A DNA stretch of 64,000 nt from Gloeophyllum trabeum ATCC 11539 (GCF_000344685.1 NW_006920410.1:2792570-2856569), one strand, 5' to 3'. Shown: positions 13,601 to 25,345, counted from the first letter of the stretch. A program made the numbers and translations. The notes: generated by a model not told the origin, from the sequence alone.

Positions 13601-14774
13601 TGAGTCCGAATCGGACTCGTCCTGCTCGCGCCCGCATTGGTATACTCGTGTCTGAGGACTTGGGGGATACGTACACTTTCAGGTAGCACAGCCTTTACTT
13701 TCCCCTTCCCTTTGACATCGTCCTTGGCTTTCTTCCGCCTGGGTGTATCCTCAGGATCCTATCATTGCGTCAGGCAGGATACCCAGACACAAGTGACGCA
13801 ACTCACGCTCTCTGCCTGTTTCGCCTTCGCCTTCCCTTTATCTTTTCCCTTTTCTCTCTCCTGGCTCTTCTTCGGCGGCTCAGACAACGGGGACGCCGTT
13901 TCCGTCTTCGCAGCTTTCCGACCCTGCACCCTATTCATCAGCTCACGCACTTCAGTAGACACCCCCGCGCGGCCTCACAGGTTTCTTCGGACTCTCCTTC
14001 TTCTTACTCGCCGCCCCGCCCTCGGCGCCCTTCCTCTCCTTCTCGTTCCTCCCCGCCTTCGCCCTCCGCGCCTCCTCCCTCGCCCGCTCCTTCCTCCGCA
14101 TCTCCTTCTCCTCCCCGGCGCCGAGCGTCTTCGCGAACAGCGCCTTCTCCTTATCTACACCACGCCCATCAGCCACAGGCCGCATTTTCACCACGCCGAA
14201 GCGGAAGCGGGAGGCACCCACTGATCCACGTCTTCGTCGCGGAGACGGTGTACCCGACGGGGTAGTCCTCGTCGTCGAGCCCGATGTGGCCCCAGAAGCT
14301 CTTCAGCAGGCGCTCGCAGCCTTGCAGGTTCTCTTCCGGTTCCCATCTGCAGCAGGTGTAAGCACAAGGCAGGAGAGGAGACGCGGGCGGGGGAGTGGAG
14401 AGCGTGCTCACGTGCTGTCTTCCTCGGGGTATCCTGCCCACTAGCAGGGAGGCTGTCAGCGGATGGGCGCGAGGATGGGTGGAGGGGGGCTCGCACCTTG
14501 ACCAAGTACTCCTCCACGCGTGCTTCAGCATAACCTAATATCAACGCGACCGACGAACTCACCCACGACGCGTCGTGCGTATCCCCAAGCAAGCCCACGC
14601 GCGCCTTCGTAATCACCTCTGTACACACACCAGCCGTCTAGCCCGCGCGCGGATAGAGAATATATATCTGAAGTACGCACCGACGGTGAACAGCTCGTCC
14701 TCCTCGTCGCTGCCCCCATCCGACTGTACTTCGGGGGACGGCTCGCGCTGCTTGTTCTTACCTTTCCTCGGCAT
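10671..14774 (-). CDS. Chromodomain protein with SPOC-like C-terminal region (Chp1-like)
   Basis: The start at 14774 gives MPRKGKNKQREPSPEVQSD and an acidic stretch. A chromodomain split by several introns follows: FTVEVITKARV, then EYLVKWAGYPEEDSTWEPEE and NLQGCERLLKSFW. These match the HP1-type H3K9-methyl binding core. The middle, coded from 14.2 to 12.5 kb, is long, basic and proline/serine-rich (KEMRRKERAREEARRAKAG). The C-terminal half, coded from about 12.5 to 10.7 kb, contains WKWSGELLVEKELDKAERFC and LRLSICFSSVESLRLRR, which look like a SPOC-type beta barrel, then an alpha/beta part with VRVVFVHVGSLRTLHKLPAL and GGIVTFTPSSIVDTP. It ends FDFKDDFFRDSK. Chromodomain plus SPOC plus a further folded C-terminus is the layout known for fission-yeast Chp1. 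Joining all exons into one gene is my inference, supported by compatible splice phases. Confidence 0.75.
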
Positions 14775-14962
14775 GGTGGGCAGTCTGCGCCGGGTGCAGG
14801 ATGCTCGTCGAAATTGCAAGTGATCGGAAGTGGCAAGCGATCGGACGCGTCCGAATTGCTTCCGGCCCGGCACCCGCGCCGTGGACTGCAATTTAGAAAG
14901 GCATGTACGCTACAAAGTGGTACCTATAATTCTAGCAGGGATAACACCAATGCCATCTTCCC

Positions 14963-16169
14963 TCATATGCTCTCCCACTGAAAGCTCATCTTACCTTCTG
15001 CCATCTTCGCCTTGACGCGCGCCGAGCCGTCCGTCAATATCACGCGCGGGACCGCCTCGAATATGCCAACCATCCACCCCTCCGCGTCGTCCTCGCGCGC
15101 GCCGGCCTTGATCGCGTCGAACTTGCGCATGAGCGCGAGCACGATCTCCTGGTTGAGCAGGACCCATCGGAGGGTGACGTCCTGCAGCGGCGCGCGGGCG
15201 CGCGCGAGGGCCTTGAGGCTCGCGACGGTCCCGTAGAACACGCGCAGGCGCGGGAGCGTCCCCGGCTCGACGAGCGCCAAATCCACGCGGTCGTAAAAGT
15301 CGTCAAACAGCGAAATCTTCTCGATGGCCGGGTGCCGGCGGAAGAACGGCGCGGCGGTCTCCGCGCGGCAGGAGACGGAGGAGAGCTCGAGCGCGCGCAG
15401 GCGCGGCCAGTGGGCGGAGGCGAAGAGGGCGTCGAGCGGGGCGGCGATGCGGCGGTCGACAAAGTGAAAGTGGAGGAGGAGCTCCTCGAGGTGCGGGGAG
15501 TTGAGGAGGAAGTGGCGGAGGCGGGCGGTCGGGGGCGGGATGATGCTGCCGGCGTAGGCGGCTTCGTAGAGCTTGAAGACGGAGAGGTCTTGGAGGTCGA
15601 AGACCTGGGTGGATGGGTTTGTTGGGGAGAAAGAGATGGGTTGGAGATTGGGGTCTCACCTTGGACTCGTAGAGGGGCCGGTGCTCGAAATCGTAGGGAG
15701 ACGAGTCCCAGAGAACGAGCTCGCGCAGGTTCGGGCAGGACTCGGCGAGGGCTTCCCAGATCTCGTCGTTCTTGCCGCGGATGCCGGGTGGGAACTGGAA
15801 GGAGAGGAGGGCGGACATGTTTCTGAGCGCGCGGGCGAGCTGGAGGACGCCCTCGCGGTAGACTTGCTGGCTCCTGCGAGTGACGTGGTCGTCGGGGTGG
15901 AAGCCGCGGGGGAGGCGGTAGTCGCGGCGGCATAGGAGGAGATGCTTGACGTGAGCGGCGAGGAGGGGGGCGGCGGCGAGGTGGTGCCAGAGGTCGGGGG
16001 CGTGGATGAAGGGGCGGATGGCGCAGTAGTCGAGGAAGGCGGGGACGAGGAGGAGGTAGAGGGCGCGGCACGTGAGGGCGAGTGCGCGGAGGTCGGCGGG
16101 GTGGTCGAGGTCGCCGGCGACGAGTTCGCGGAGCTCGTGGGGCAGGGCGAGGAAGGACGGGCGTGACAT
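14963..16169 (-). CDS. F-box-like protein with leucine-rich C-terminal part
   Basis: The start at 16169 gives MSRPSFLALPHELRELVAGD followed by LDHPADLRALALTCRALYL, an F-box-type helix set close to the N-terminus. One intron (about 15603-15659, GTGAGA..CAG) joins RPLYESK to VFDLQDLSVFKLYEAA. The rest is leucine-rich with repeats such as LRHFLLNSPHLEELLLHFHF, typical of substrate-binding regions of Agaricomycete F-box proteins. It ends GKMSFQWESI. The family links Skp1 of SCF ubiquitin ligases to substrates; no substrate can be named here. Coding GC is very high, so long open frames appear on both strands. The gene is divergent from a second F-box gene 181 bp away. Confidence 0.8.
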
Positions 16170-16350
16170 GGCGCCAAGACGGGAGGCGTACGACGAGCAT
16201 TGACAATCGTCGATTGGACAGACGTCACCGCACGTGGCCGTCAGTCGTGACCCATCGCTCTTCCGTCGTCGAATACAAACTCCCCGCTTCAGAAGCGTCC
16301 TCGTGTGCTCCCAAACCCACCGCCCTCCGCCCCCAAAGTCATACGACCCC

Positions 16351-17769
16351 ATGGCCACCCTTACGTTGCGTCCTTGGGCTTCATTTATCCTCTCCCCGGC
16401 CTGTTCCGCTCCCTCCACCCCCTTTTCACTCGACCAGCGCTGCTCCTACTTTCTCGAACCACCCAGCGAGGACGACGAAATGCACCGAGCTCCAGTCGAA
16501 ATGCTCCCCCTCGAGATGCTTTCAGAAATATTCTGCCATTGCCTCGATCACTCCGAGACCTACATGTCTCCGCACAGGAATCGCGCGCCCCTCCTCCTCA
16601 CCCGCGTCTGCAGGTCCTGGCGGCGCTGTGCCATCACCACTCCGGCCCTCTGGACTTCCCTCCGCCTCTACTCCCCTTTCACTGAGCATCAGTACCGGTC
16701 CTTGGTCTCGCTCGCAGACCTCTGGCTCCAGCGCTCCGGCGCCCGCCCGCTCTCCCTCTCGCTGACAATACCCGACCCTCATTCGCTCCCAGCCTCCCTC
16801 CTCTCCCACCTCCCCCGCTGCACCCGCCTCCACCTCGCCGCCCCCGACCCGTTCTCCGCCGCCCTCCGCGACAACATGCCCCTCCTCGAATCCCTCTCCC
16901 TCACCTCCCCCAAGGACCACGCCTTCTACCCCAAAGAGCCCACCTTCCCGCTCGACATCTCCGCCCCGCGCCTCCGCGCGCTCGCCCTCGACGGCTTCCC
17001 GCACCGCCTCGTCCTCCCCTGGGCGCAGCTCACCCACCTGCGCGTCGCCAACTGGGAACCCACAAAACCCTGGCTCTCGCTCCTGCGCGAGTGCTCCGCC
17101 CTCACCTCCTGCTCCCTCAGCCCTGCTGGCGAGATCCTCCTCGTCGGCGGCGCCCCCACGCCCATCGTGTTCCCCGCGCTCGAGTCCCTGCGCGTGCACC
17201 CCACGCGCGTGCTCGGCTTCGTCCGCGTGCTCGAGCACTTTGCCGCGCCCAACCTAAAGCACCTCGACGTGGCCGTGCCCGGCAACATCGTGCCCCTGTG
17301 CCGCGAGGTCGCCCCGCTGCTCGCGCGCTCCCAGTGTCAGTTGCAGAGCTTGGCCCTCGCGGGCTTGCGCCTGGATGCGTTTGAGGACTTTCGCGCCCTG
17401 TGCGCGCTCGTGCCAAACCTCACGCGGCTGTCCATAGCTGGCATTGGGAGGATGAGCTTCCCGAGCAGGATGTTCTTCGACGAGATGACGCGGAAGGAGG
17501 GTCGGGGGTGTTTGCTGCCCCAGCTCGAGGCGCTGGAGATGCGGCTGAGCGTTGGCAAGACGGATTTCCCGGACGACGCTATCGAGGAGATGCTAAGGTC
17601 CAGGATCGCGGGGCAGCATTCAGGGTGCAGCCGCATGAGGAGTGCCGACGTTTATGTGCATAGGCGGATCCACGATTGGATCGCGAGCTTGGTGGACCAG
17701 GGGACGCATTGGTATATCTCGGAGCAAGGGGAGGTGGTCCAGCAGCGTTTGGAGGCGGGTGAGCGGTAG
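16351..17769 (+). CDS. F-box-like protein, intronless
   Basis: A single open frame codes for about 472 residues from the ATG at 16351, which sits in a good start context (ACCCCATGG); in-frame codons upstream look like 5' leader. The F-box-like region is VEMLPLEMLSEIFCHCLD followed by LLLTRVCRSWRRCAITTPAL and WTSLRLYSP. The remainder is a series of leucine-rich stretches (LRALALDGFPHRLVLPW, LKHLDVAVPG, LTRLSIAGIG). This is the common F-box/leucine-rich architecture expanded in Agaricomycetes. The lack of introns contrasts with most neighbours. Coding GC is extreme, mainly C at third positions, and gives rise to long frames on the other strand. Confidence 0.85.
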   Translation: MATLTLRPWASFILSPACSAPSTPFSLDQRCSYFLEPPSEDDEMHRAPVEMLPLEMLSEIFCHCLDHSETYMSPHRNRAPLLLTRVCRSWRRCAITTPALWTSLRLYSPFTEHQYRSLVSLADLWLQRSGARPLSLSLTIPDPHSLPASLLSHLPRCTRLHLAAPDPFSAALRDNMPLLESLSLTSPKDHAFYPKEPTFPLDISAPRLRALALDGFPHRLVLPWAQLTHLRVANWEPTKPWLSLLRECSALTSCSLSPAGEILLVGGAPTPIVFPALESLRVHPTRVLGFVRVLEHFAAPNLKHLDVAVPGNIVPLCREVAPLLARSQCQLQSLALAGLRLDAFEDFRALCALVPNLTRLSIAGIGRMSFPSRMFFDEMTRKEGRGCLLPQLEALEMRLSVGKTDFPDDAIEEMLRSRIAGQHSGCSRMRSADVYVHRRIHDWIASLVDQGTHWYISEQGEVVQQRLEAGER

Positions 17770-18243
17770 GAGGGGTCTTGCACGTACATATTGAACACGA
17801 ACATACGAACTCTGCACACGGAATGTAACGAAATAGTGTATTTGTATCTCCCGTGTATCTATAGCAGCACGTTTAGTACCGACTGCCACAGTTGTAGTGA
17901 TTTCCATAAACGGCGAATATCTCGACGTGCCTGGCTGGCGTTGTGGGGCCGCCGTGATTGAGCCTCGGTGGAAATGCTGTTACGGAACGAATCATGGGAC
18001 TGTGCATGCTCTTTGCAACACCCCCTCTCGTTCGCGGTAAATATTTCAGTCTGTCTGGAATTGTGGCAGATGTGGCGGTGGCTGAAGATTGAGACGATAA
18101 GGTCGATGATGACATCACCCCTTGATAATCCCCTGCACCGGCTTCAGCGCACGGCACCTCTTCACGCTATACCACCGACGCCGCCGCCGCCTCTGGCGTA
18201 AATTGCACAACCCCGAAACTACTGTACACTAAAACACACGCCC
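17770..18243. other. Intergenic stretch upstream of 6-phosphogluconolactonase
   Basis: The block of 474 bp holds the 3' end of the F-box gene and the promoter region of the next gene. I see no conserved frame, tRNA or repeat. Confidence 0.5.
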
Positions 18244-19079
18244 ATGGTCGCCGCCGCACCCATCGTCTGCTCGTTCCCGACGGCGAGCGAGCTCACCGAG
18301 GCGCTCGCCGACTTTGTGATAAAGGCGCAGAAGGAGGCGATCGAGAAGAAGGGGAGGTTTACCATCGCGCTCTCCGGCGGGTCGCTGCCCAAGCAGCTCA
18401 GCGCGCTCGCGAAGCGCACGGGCGTCAAGTGGGACAAGTGGTGAGTCCGCTGCGCTCAGCGAACGAACGGCAGCTGACTGACCGACTGCACGCCGCTGCT
18501 ACCCGCAGGCAGGTCTTCTACGCGGACGAGCGCGCGGTCCCGCTCGACCACCCCGACTCGAACCACCAGCTCTGCACGGCCGAGTTCTACTCCAAGGTGC
18601 CCCTCCCGCCGGCGAACATCCACACGCTCGACCCCGCGCTGCTCGACGACCTCGAGGAGCTCGCGGACGCGTACGAGAAGCAGCTCATCCACGAGTTCGC
18701 GCAGAAGGACGCCGCGCGCTTCCCCGTGTTCGACCTCATCCTGCTCGGCATGGGCCCCGACGGGCACACCGCGAGCCTCTTCCCCGGGCACGCGCTCCTC
18801 TCCGAGGAGGACCGCTGGGTCGCGTACGTCGACGACTCGCCGAAGCCCCCGCCGCGGCGCATCACGCTCACGTTCCCCGTGATCAACCATGCGGCGCGCG
18901 TCGCGTTCGTCGCGGCGGGCGAGAGCAAGCAGGATGTGCTCAAGACGGTGCTGGACAAACCCGAGGAGGGCCTCCCTGCGTCGCGCGTGCGCCCGGCGTC
19001 CCCGGGGCAGTTGTATTGGTTCGTGGATGACGCTGCCGCAGCGAAAGTCGAGTATCCAAAGACGCCGTTCAAGTTGTGA
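18244..19079 (+). CDS. SOL3: 6-phosphogluconolactonase (pentose phosphate pathway)
   Basis: Two exons (18244-18440 and 18509-19079) give 255 residues. The sequence shows the family blocks [35 protein letters not shown] and the hallmark [17 protein letters not shown], plus [20 protein letters not shown]. The enzyme hydrolyses 6-phosphogluconolactone in the oxidative pentose phosphate pathway in the cytosol and so feeds NADPH supply. Length is normal for fungal enzymes. The gene symbol follows the yeast SOL family; which SOL member is the closest cannot be told here. Confidence 0.95.
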
Positions 19080-19332
19080 GACTCGAGTTTTCGTTTGCGA
19101 CGGAGAAGAGAGAAGTTATCACAACCTGTAGTCTTACGTATCTTTATCCGTTCTTATGCTTGTTAGTCGTCAGTACTTAATTGTCCTTGCCACGGACAGA
19201 GAGGGCCGCTGATATCCATGTAATTACGTATGTCTGCATTCCGTGTCGCCATCTCGCGAAGGATGGTATAATATGCCGTGTCAACAGGTCATTATCCGTA
19301 AAATAGAAGAGAGCAAAACCATCAAGCACGCA

Positions 19333-21381
19333 TCACAGCGGTGCGGATCCGGGGGGCGTAATCGACGTCGTCCGACTCAGCGTACCTAGCCCTAAACCCT
19401 CCCCGCCCCCATTATTCCCCTCTCCATCTGTCGTGCCTCCAGTAGTATACGTGTCGCCGCCCAAGGCAGCGGCTACGGCCATCTCAGGGAAAATGGCGAG
19501 CAGTATGAGGTCGAGGACGAACAGGAAGAGATGGGCGTTGCACGCTGCCGAGGAGAGTGGGTCGAGGAGAGACCTGACTGTCTCCGCGCGGATCTCCGGC
19601 GTCACGCCAAGAAGAGGTAACGCAGCAGCTAATGGCAAAGGCACTCGTGAGTCGGTTATTCCTCCAGGAAGAAACCACGGACCTGGGACCTTCTCTAAAA
19701 TCCGCTTCTCCAGATTTTGGCGAATGAGTATTTGTTCCTCCGGCGTAGGGTCGATAGGTGGAGGTGCAGGGTACCCATTAGGGAACAGCGTGTTCTTCGC
19801 AATTCGGACTATGTTCGTGATCTGGGCACTCGAGAGCGCGTGCTTGTATAGCATGTACGGCAGGAACCTGGAAGTATCATGAGAAATCATGCCTTAATGC
19901 TGCGCATAAATGTGACACATACTTGTCCAGAAAGGGGTTGGAAGCTGCGGCAACCCATTCTATCATGCCTATCGCCGTAGACGACGTGAACCGATCGCGC
20001 ATGTTTAGCAGTTCTGCCACCATGGCCAGCGGTCCATCCGCGTAGCTCGGGTGGAAATGTGCGGGAGTTTGCGATGACGGGTCGGAAGGTTCACCCAGTA
20101 TGACTTTATCTTCCGATTTGGGCGTTGAACCAGGCGAAGGCGAGGGGGGCATATTACTGGCGGCGTCGGGGATGGTTTGGGCGCGAAGCTGAGTAGGCGC
20201 TGACTGATTCACGAGCTTGATGGTGAGCATGAGATGTTTGTATGCGTTGATGAGCGCCAGGCAGAACGTTGATATGGACTGGACAGCGGAAAGAAAGAAG
20301 ACGACGAGGGACTGGAAAGTGAGTGATTGGAGGGAAAACAACGGCTGTGAGGGTGTGGAATCTGCAGGCTTCAAGACAGAATCAGCAAAGATACTTAGCC
20401 AATGTAATGCAAATATATTTGGCGAGATCGGTCTTATTTCCTGAAGGCATCACCCGTTCAATAACACGCATATAAGCATTGGTATATTCAGAGAGCATCG
20501 ATACAAGAAACAGAGGAAGCAGGATGCCTCCCCCGGAACGCGGGCCACTCAACGGGTGATACTCCCAGGAAGACTGTATCCGCCAAGAACATGGTTACAA
20601 TCACGGAACGTTCAGATAACATAGCACGGACACGTACCTCTGACACAGGAGCAGCTACTTGCGCGGGTCCCAGTTGGTCCAGGATGAGCTTGTAAATAAA
20701 CCATGGCTGCGTGACCCTAGGTGCAACGCTGCCCAGCAGCACCTTCAGGATAATCTCGCGGATGATGTAGCGTTCGGTATCTGGCTCATAATCTTCGGGC
20801 GGCAGACACGCTTTGAGAATATGGTCAATAGCCTGGCGCACATAGTCCTCGTGTATCGTTCCCTCAGCCGTTATGGCCATGTGGGGTTGCAGCTGGTGGA
20901 ACAGCTGCGGAAGGGATGCAGATCCTCCTGTTGCATAGGACGTTGACACCTTTGCAGCGGCATTCCGGTAGTCCTTGTAGTGCTGCATCACCAGAGTGGG
21001 TATGTCACCAAACACCAAAGGCGACAAATCGGCGTTGATCAGCCGTTCCTCTAGCACTCGAATGACAACAGTGAGTATGCGGTTGACTTCGACGACAAAT
21101 TCCTTGTCATAGCGCGTGATCTTCGTCCACCAAGGGTTCACAAATGCACGCAGGGCAAGTGCTATGAAATCGTACAGTTCAGCATTGAGTTCAGGCGTCG
21201 AAGGCGTCGCAAGCAGAGGCGGTAGATCTGCACCAAGGGGCAGATTCGGAAACAAGAGCCGCTTCGCGAGAGAAGTGGACTGCTGGGATGTCGGCTTTGG
21301 GGGAGGCGGATTATTCGTCGAGACCGACGACGCGGACTTGAGGGAACGAGGCGCCTGACGGTGACGGGCTGCAGCTGCCAT
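19333..21381 (-). CDS. PXA-domain (PX-associated) membrane-linked protein
   Basis: The first ATG is at 21381 (MAAAARHRQAPRSLK). A PXA domain follows: ELYDFIALALRAFVNPWWTK, RILTVVIRVLEERLINADL, IPTLVMQHYKDYRNA and ERYIIREIILKVLLGSVAPR. Later exons code for hydrophobic stretches SLVVFFLSAVQSISTFCLAL and LFLFVLDLILLAIFPEM, so membrane contact is likely. Introns lie near 20575-20640, 20375-20460 and 19868-19920; the second one is uncertain in its exact ends. PXA domains occur in sorting-nexin-like proteins (MDM1, SNX13/14) that tether the ER to other membranes. No PX, RGS or Nexin_C domain is visible, so this is a PXA-only member; role in lipid transport or tethering is inferred. It ends TTSITPPGSAPL. 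Confidence 0.83.
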
Positions 21382-21743
21382 CGCCACCGTCGTCCAGCGT
21401 TGGGCGGGACAGCGACGACGAACGTTCACGCGAAGATGCCGGGGTGGCTGAGGCGGCAGCGACCGCAAACAGATCTCCCTGACCGCTCGCTAAGTATAGC
21501 ACACCATGAAGCACTCCGAGTACGAATGCTCCTCTGACTTTTTACCCTAATTTATCGCCTTTCCTGGTTCAACGCGTATTCAAGCAGGCTGCGGCGTTAG
21601 GGCTTGCCAGCGGGAGCACTGCAGTCCCCGAAGGGGCTTCGTCTCGAATCCCTTTGTTCTGTGCGGCTTATAGAGCCTTAGGTGCGTGACCGTAATAAAT
21701 AAGTTGAATTGACAGCAATCTCAACCTGGACAATTACTCTCGC
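21382..21743. other. Divergent intergenic region
   Basis: This separates the PXA gene and the serine-rich membrane protein gene. It holds an AT-rich stretch near 21690 (gtaataaataag). No coding signal was seen. Confidence 0.45.
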
Positions 21744-23229
21744 ATGCACGGCCTCGACAGATCGTCAGCTGTCCTGAAGGCTGCGGTCCTGTTGTGGTAC
21801 CATTATACGCTCGTTCAAACGCTACCCTCGCACTACGTCGCTCGTTTCCTCATGACCGCTCAGCAAGAATATTCCCCTCATCGCCGAACTATTAATCACC
21901 TTCGACTCTACGCCAGAGATGATGGGTCTGGCTCAAATACGACAATTATCATTGCCGTAGTCTGTGGGGTCGTTGGAGGAATAATCTTTGCCTTCGTTTT
22001 GTGGCAGTTCGTATGGAAGCTCTGCCGTCCCAAGCGGGCGCCTCTTCCCCCTGTTCAACCTTTGGTTCATCATCGCCAGGTGCATGCCGCTTCATTCGCA
22101 AATCGTGACAGCAGTAGACCTGCTACGTGGTTCGAGCCGACCCACCTTTCAGTTCGCCATGGATCCTTCCCCAGCGGAAGTGACGTCTCGCTAATACCGA
22201 GTTCCCCGGGGAAGTCGCCCTCCCGCCAGGGAAGCTTCCACACGGAGGAGACAACACATACGAGACGGTTATCCGAGGACGCGTCTACGCATATATCCGC
22301 CCCCACGATCGAAGATCTTAGCTTGACTCCCCCGATGCCTCCTTTCTCTCGCGACTCGTCTGTGAACATGGGCCTTAATGCATCGACCAGTTCTCTTGAT
22401 TCCTACGGGACGCCGTCGCCTCCCACATTCTCCTCCTCCCCACAGTCATCTGCATCCGCCATCTCCGACCAGGACGATATCCATTCGCAGACGTCGCAGC
22501 GGAGACCTCGAGTACCATCCGGTCGTAGTCGCTCCCGACCGGCCTCAATGGCATCTACCGTTAGCACGACCTTTACTGTCCGAAGTCGAAGTACGGTTCG
22601 GGGGGCTCCGCATTCAAGGCATAACAATGTTCAGATTGTGCTACCGGCCCCACTAGCGCCTTCTGTCTATCCTGAAGAGACGGCAAGTGAAGTGAATGTT
22701 TTTATGGGCGATTCTTTGCATTCCCGACCTGCCACCGATTCTTGGATAATGCTGGGGAGCTCGAGATCTGCGAGTAAAGATAAGGAGCCGGCAAAACGTC
22801 GTGAGTATATGGAAGTGCCTCTGTGCCTGCTTCCGCTGATCATGACCTCCTCTCTGCACCTCAGACCAGCGCACGACATCTGAATCTAGCACCAACCGAC
22901 GGTCCAGCCGACGACTCTCCAGAACTGACTCCCCTTCATTAAACCAAACTCCTAGGCCTCCGCCCGTGCCGCGGCTTCCTTCCGAGTTCAGCCAACGCTC
23001 AGCTTCGCTGTCGTCAGAACAACATCAATATCCTCCTTCAGATCCTGTTGACAGAGGGAGATATGCACAACGCGCCCCGTCAGGAGGTTCAACACACCAG
23101 CCTCACAAGTTACAAAAGCAGAGATCGCGGTCGCGATCGAAAGGTGCTGTCCTGCGTGACTCGAGTCGCGGTGATACCTCTCCGGACGCTGGAGCCAGTG
23201 GATATGCTGGCCAACCTCAGGCTTTATGA
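21744..23229 (+). CDS. Single-span, serine-rich membrane protein of unknown function
   Basis: Two exons (21744-22800, 22865-23229) join as AKRH-QRTTSESSTNRRSS. The N-terminal third has a possible signal anchor, then DDGSGSNTTIIIAVVCGVVG leading into a transmembrane helix GIIFAFVLWQFVWKL and a basic stop-transfer CRPKR. The long C-terminal part is disordered, rich in Ser/Pro/Arg, with many candidate phosphorylation and SH3-type proline sites (RPPPVPRLPSEF, PSGRSRSRPASMAS). This looks like the common fungal type with a small outer part, one helix and a long cytosolic tail, seen in wall sensors and 'mid2-like' proteins, but I do not recognise a family. The start could be a later ATG at 21852 (MTAQQEYSPHRR). 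Confidence 0.68.
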
Positions 23230-23583
23230 CCGCGGGTTTACCACGACTTCGCGTGTCCCTCAGTACATACACACCTAATAGGACAGCTAAGGGGGTTTAG
23301 GCTGTGTCAGTAATGAACACCAACTGTATTTGATTTTGAACATTATTGCATAGCATTGAGCGCATAGAATCCATCATGTTTTTCTTTTTGCAACGCACGT
23401 CCGTTACATAGACTTCGAAAATTCTGCATCCATTACTTGTGACATGCGTGATTCACGCACTCGTGACCGACGCGCTTAGGGCGGCCCAGCGGCCGAAAGG
23501 GCCGTTTCTCCCTGGCACTTTCGCATCTCCGACCTCACTAAAGAGTGTGCCCGGTCTTGACTCAGATCTGGTCTCTGACCACC
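23230..23583. other. Intergenic stretch before the branched-chain aminotransferase gene
   Basis: The 354 bp hold the 3' flank of the membrane protein gene and the aminotransferase promoter. Nothing else is recognised. Confidence 0.45.
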
Positions 23584-25345
23584 ATGTCGTTCAGGATGAG
23601 ATGCATGCCCTCTGGGTCGCTCCCTAACCGACTGAAGGTTGGCCGGTATGCGGGATTTACGCTGCGGTGGAACTCGACTGTTACCCGGGATCCTATGACT
23701 GGGGAGTTCACTGCTCTGCCGGATATTGAGGTATGCGCTATGTGCTATGCGGATCTTACTTTAGGTTAATGAATAATAGCCTGCCAGACTGCAAGTCCAA
23801 AAGACTGACTCCCCGCGCCCCCCTCCCCCTGCTTCTAATCTCGTCTTCGGGCATACATTTGTGAGGAGCATTATGCAGCGCTGCTAGGCTGGAGACGTCG
23901 CTCACCTGAGACTCGCAGACTGACCATATGCTGACTATCTCATGGTCCGCTCGAACGGGTTGGGATACCCCCAAAATCGTCCCTTGTGAGTCCTCCGGCT
24001 CAGAGCATGTTCGGGTCTGAGCATGCCTCGTCTTTGACCTGATATAGACGGACCCCTTAGTCTGTACCCCAGCACGAGCGTCTTTCACTATGCTCAGACC
24101 ATCTTTGAGGGCATGAAGGCGTACCGGGACGAAAAGGGTAAAGTGACCCTCTTCAGACCTGATATGAACATGAAGCGCATGAACAGCAGTGCACAGCGCG
24201 TGGCCCTCCCCGTGAGACATTACTCGCATAACTGTAGTTCGCTCTGACTCAAAGGCAACTGGACCAGACCTTCAACGGAGACGCGTTATTGCATCTGATC
24301 AAGGAGCTTATTCGCTTGGACAAGCACTGGATTCCCCAGCAGAAAGGATACAGTCTATATGTTCGGCCTACCATGAGTGCGCACTTCTCGGTGGATCCTC
24401 GGACTCCGAACTTGTTCTGACCTGCGTCGTCTCCATATAGTTGCCACTGAAGCTGCCATCGGGATCCACCCACCGGCAGACGCATTACTCTTTGTTATCT
24501 GCAGTCCTGTAGGGCCATATTATCCTAGAGGTTTCAAACCTGTTGGTCTGTATGGGACAACTGAGTATGTGCGGGCCGCTCCCGGAGGTGAGTCAAGGCG
24601 CCTATATGACCGAACAGTTCACCTAAATTTCTGCTTAGGTACTGGTGCATATAAACTTGGAGCCAACTACGCCCCTTGTGTGGTAGCGCAGAAAGAAGCT
24701 GCTAAGCTGGGCTACGAGCAAAATCTATGGTTATACGGCCCTGAACACAACCTCACGGAAGTAAGTGGTTTCGCAAGTCCCTTCGAATATATCTAATGGT
24801 AATCCTGGCAGGTCGGAACTATGAACTTATTTGTTGTGTTCAAGACTGAGGATGGGTGTAAGTATTCGGGGTATATTGAGCGCAGGGCGAGGTAAGCTGA
24901 CTTGCTGTTAGCCGCGGAACTCGTCACTCCTCCCCTGGATGGCATGATCTTGCCGGGAGTAACCAGGGATTCAGTACTTGCGCTAGCAAAGGATCACGCT
25001 TCTGGAAAGTACAAGATCCCGGGTTTGTCCGACAAGTTGGTGGTCTCCGAGCGGCCCGTCACGATGAAGGAGGTCAAGCAAGCCTCGCAAGACGGCCGGC
25101 TGGTTGAACTATTCGGAACTGGTGCGCTGTCCTCCGTGCTATACCTTACATGACCTTTTACGTCGATTACAGGAACGGCGGCTGTCATCAGCCCGGTTGA
25201 CAGAATCGGTTACATGGGAGAAGACGTGCTTATCCCTACAGGTCCGGATGGTATGGGCCCCGTCTCGAAGCCTATCTGGCAGGAGCTTGTTGGTAGACAA
25301 ATGGGCTCTATACCTAGTGAATGGAGCGTGCTTGTAACAGAGTAG
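23584..25345 (+). CDS. BAT1: Branched-chain amino acid aminotransferase
   Basis: The start at 23584 gives [20 protein letters not shown] and a basic, hydroxylated leader that resembles a mitochondrial presequence. Conserved blocks follow in order: [91 protein letters not shown], the PLP-lysine loop [29 protein letters not shown] and [18 protein letters not shown]. These identify a fold-IV PLP enzyme of the BCAT family, which interconverts Leu, Ile and Val with their keto acids. About eight introns are needed; the one before [10 protein letters not shown] uses the acceptor at about 24270. Mitochondrial location is inferred from the leader. Confidence 0.94.

Noticed and set aside
15040..16206. 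388-codon minus-strand frame rich in Arg, Pro and Ser
   Set aside because: It is a shifted-frame shadow of the F-box gene, caused by high GC; composition is not protein-like.
16522..17238. 238-codon minus-strand frame rich in Gly and Glu
   Set aside because: Antisense shadow of the intronless F-box gene, due to C-rich third positions.
21570..21660. Possible tRNA with a CTCGAATCCC loop-like motif
   Set aside because: The D-arm, anticodon stem and acceptor stem cannot be formed around it.
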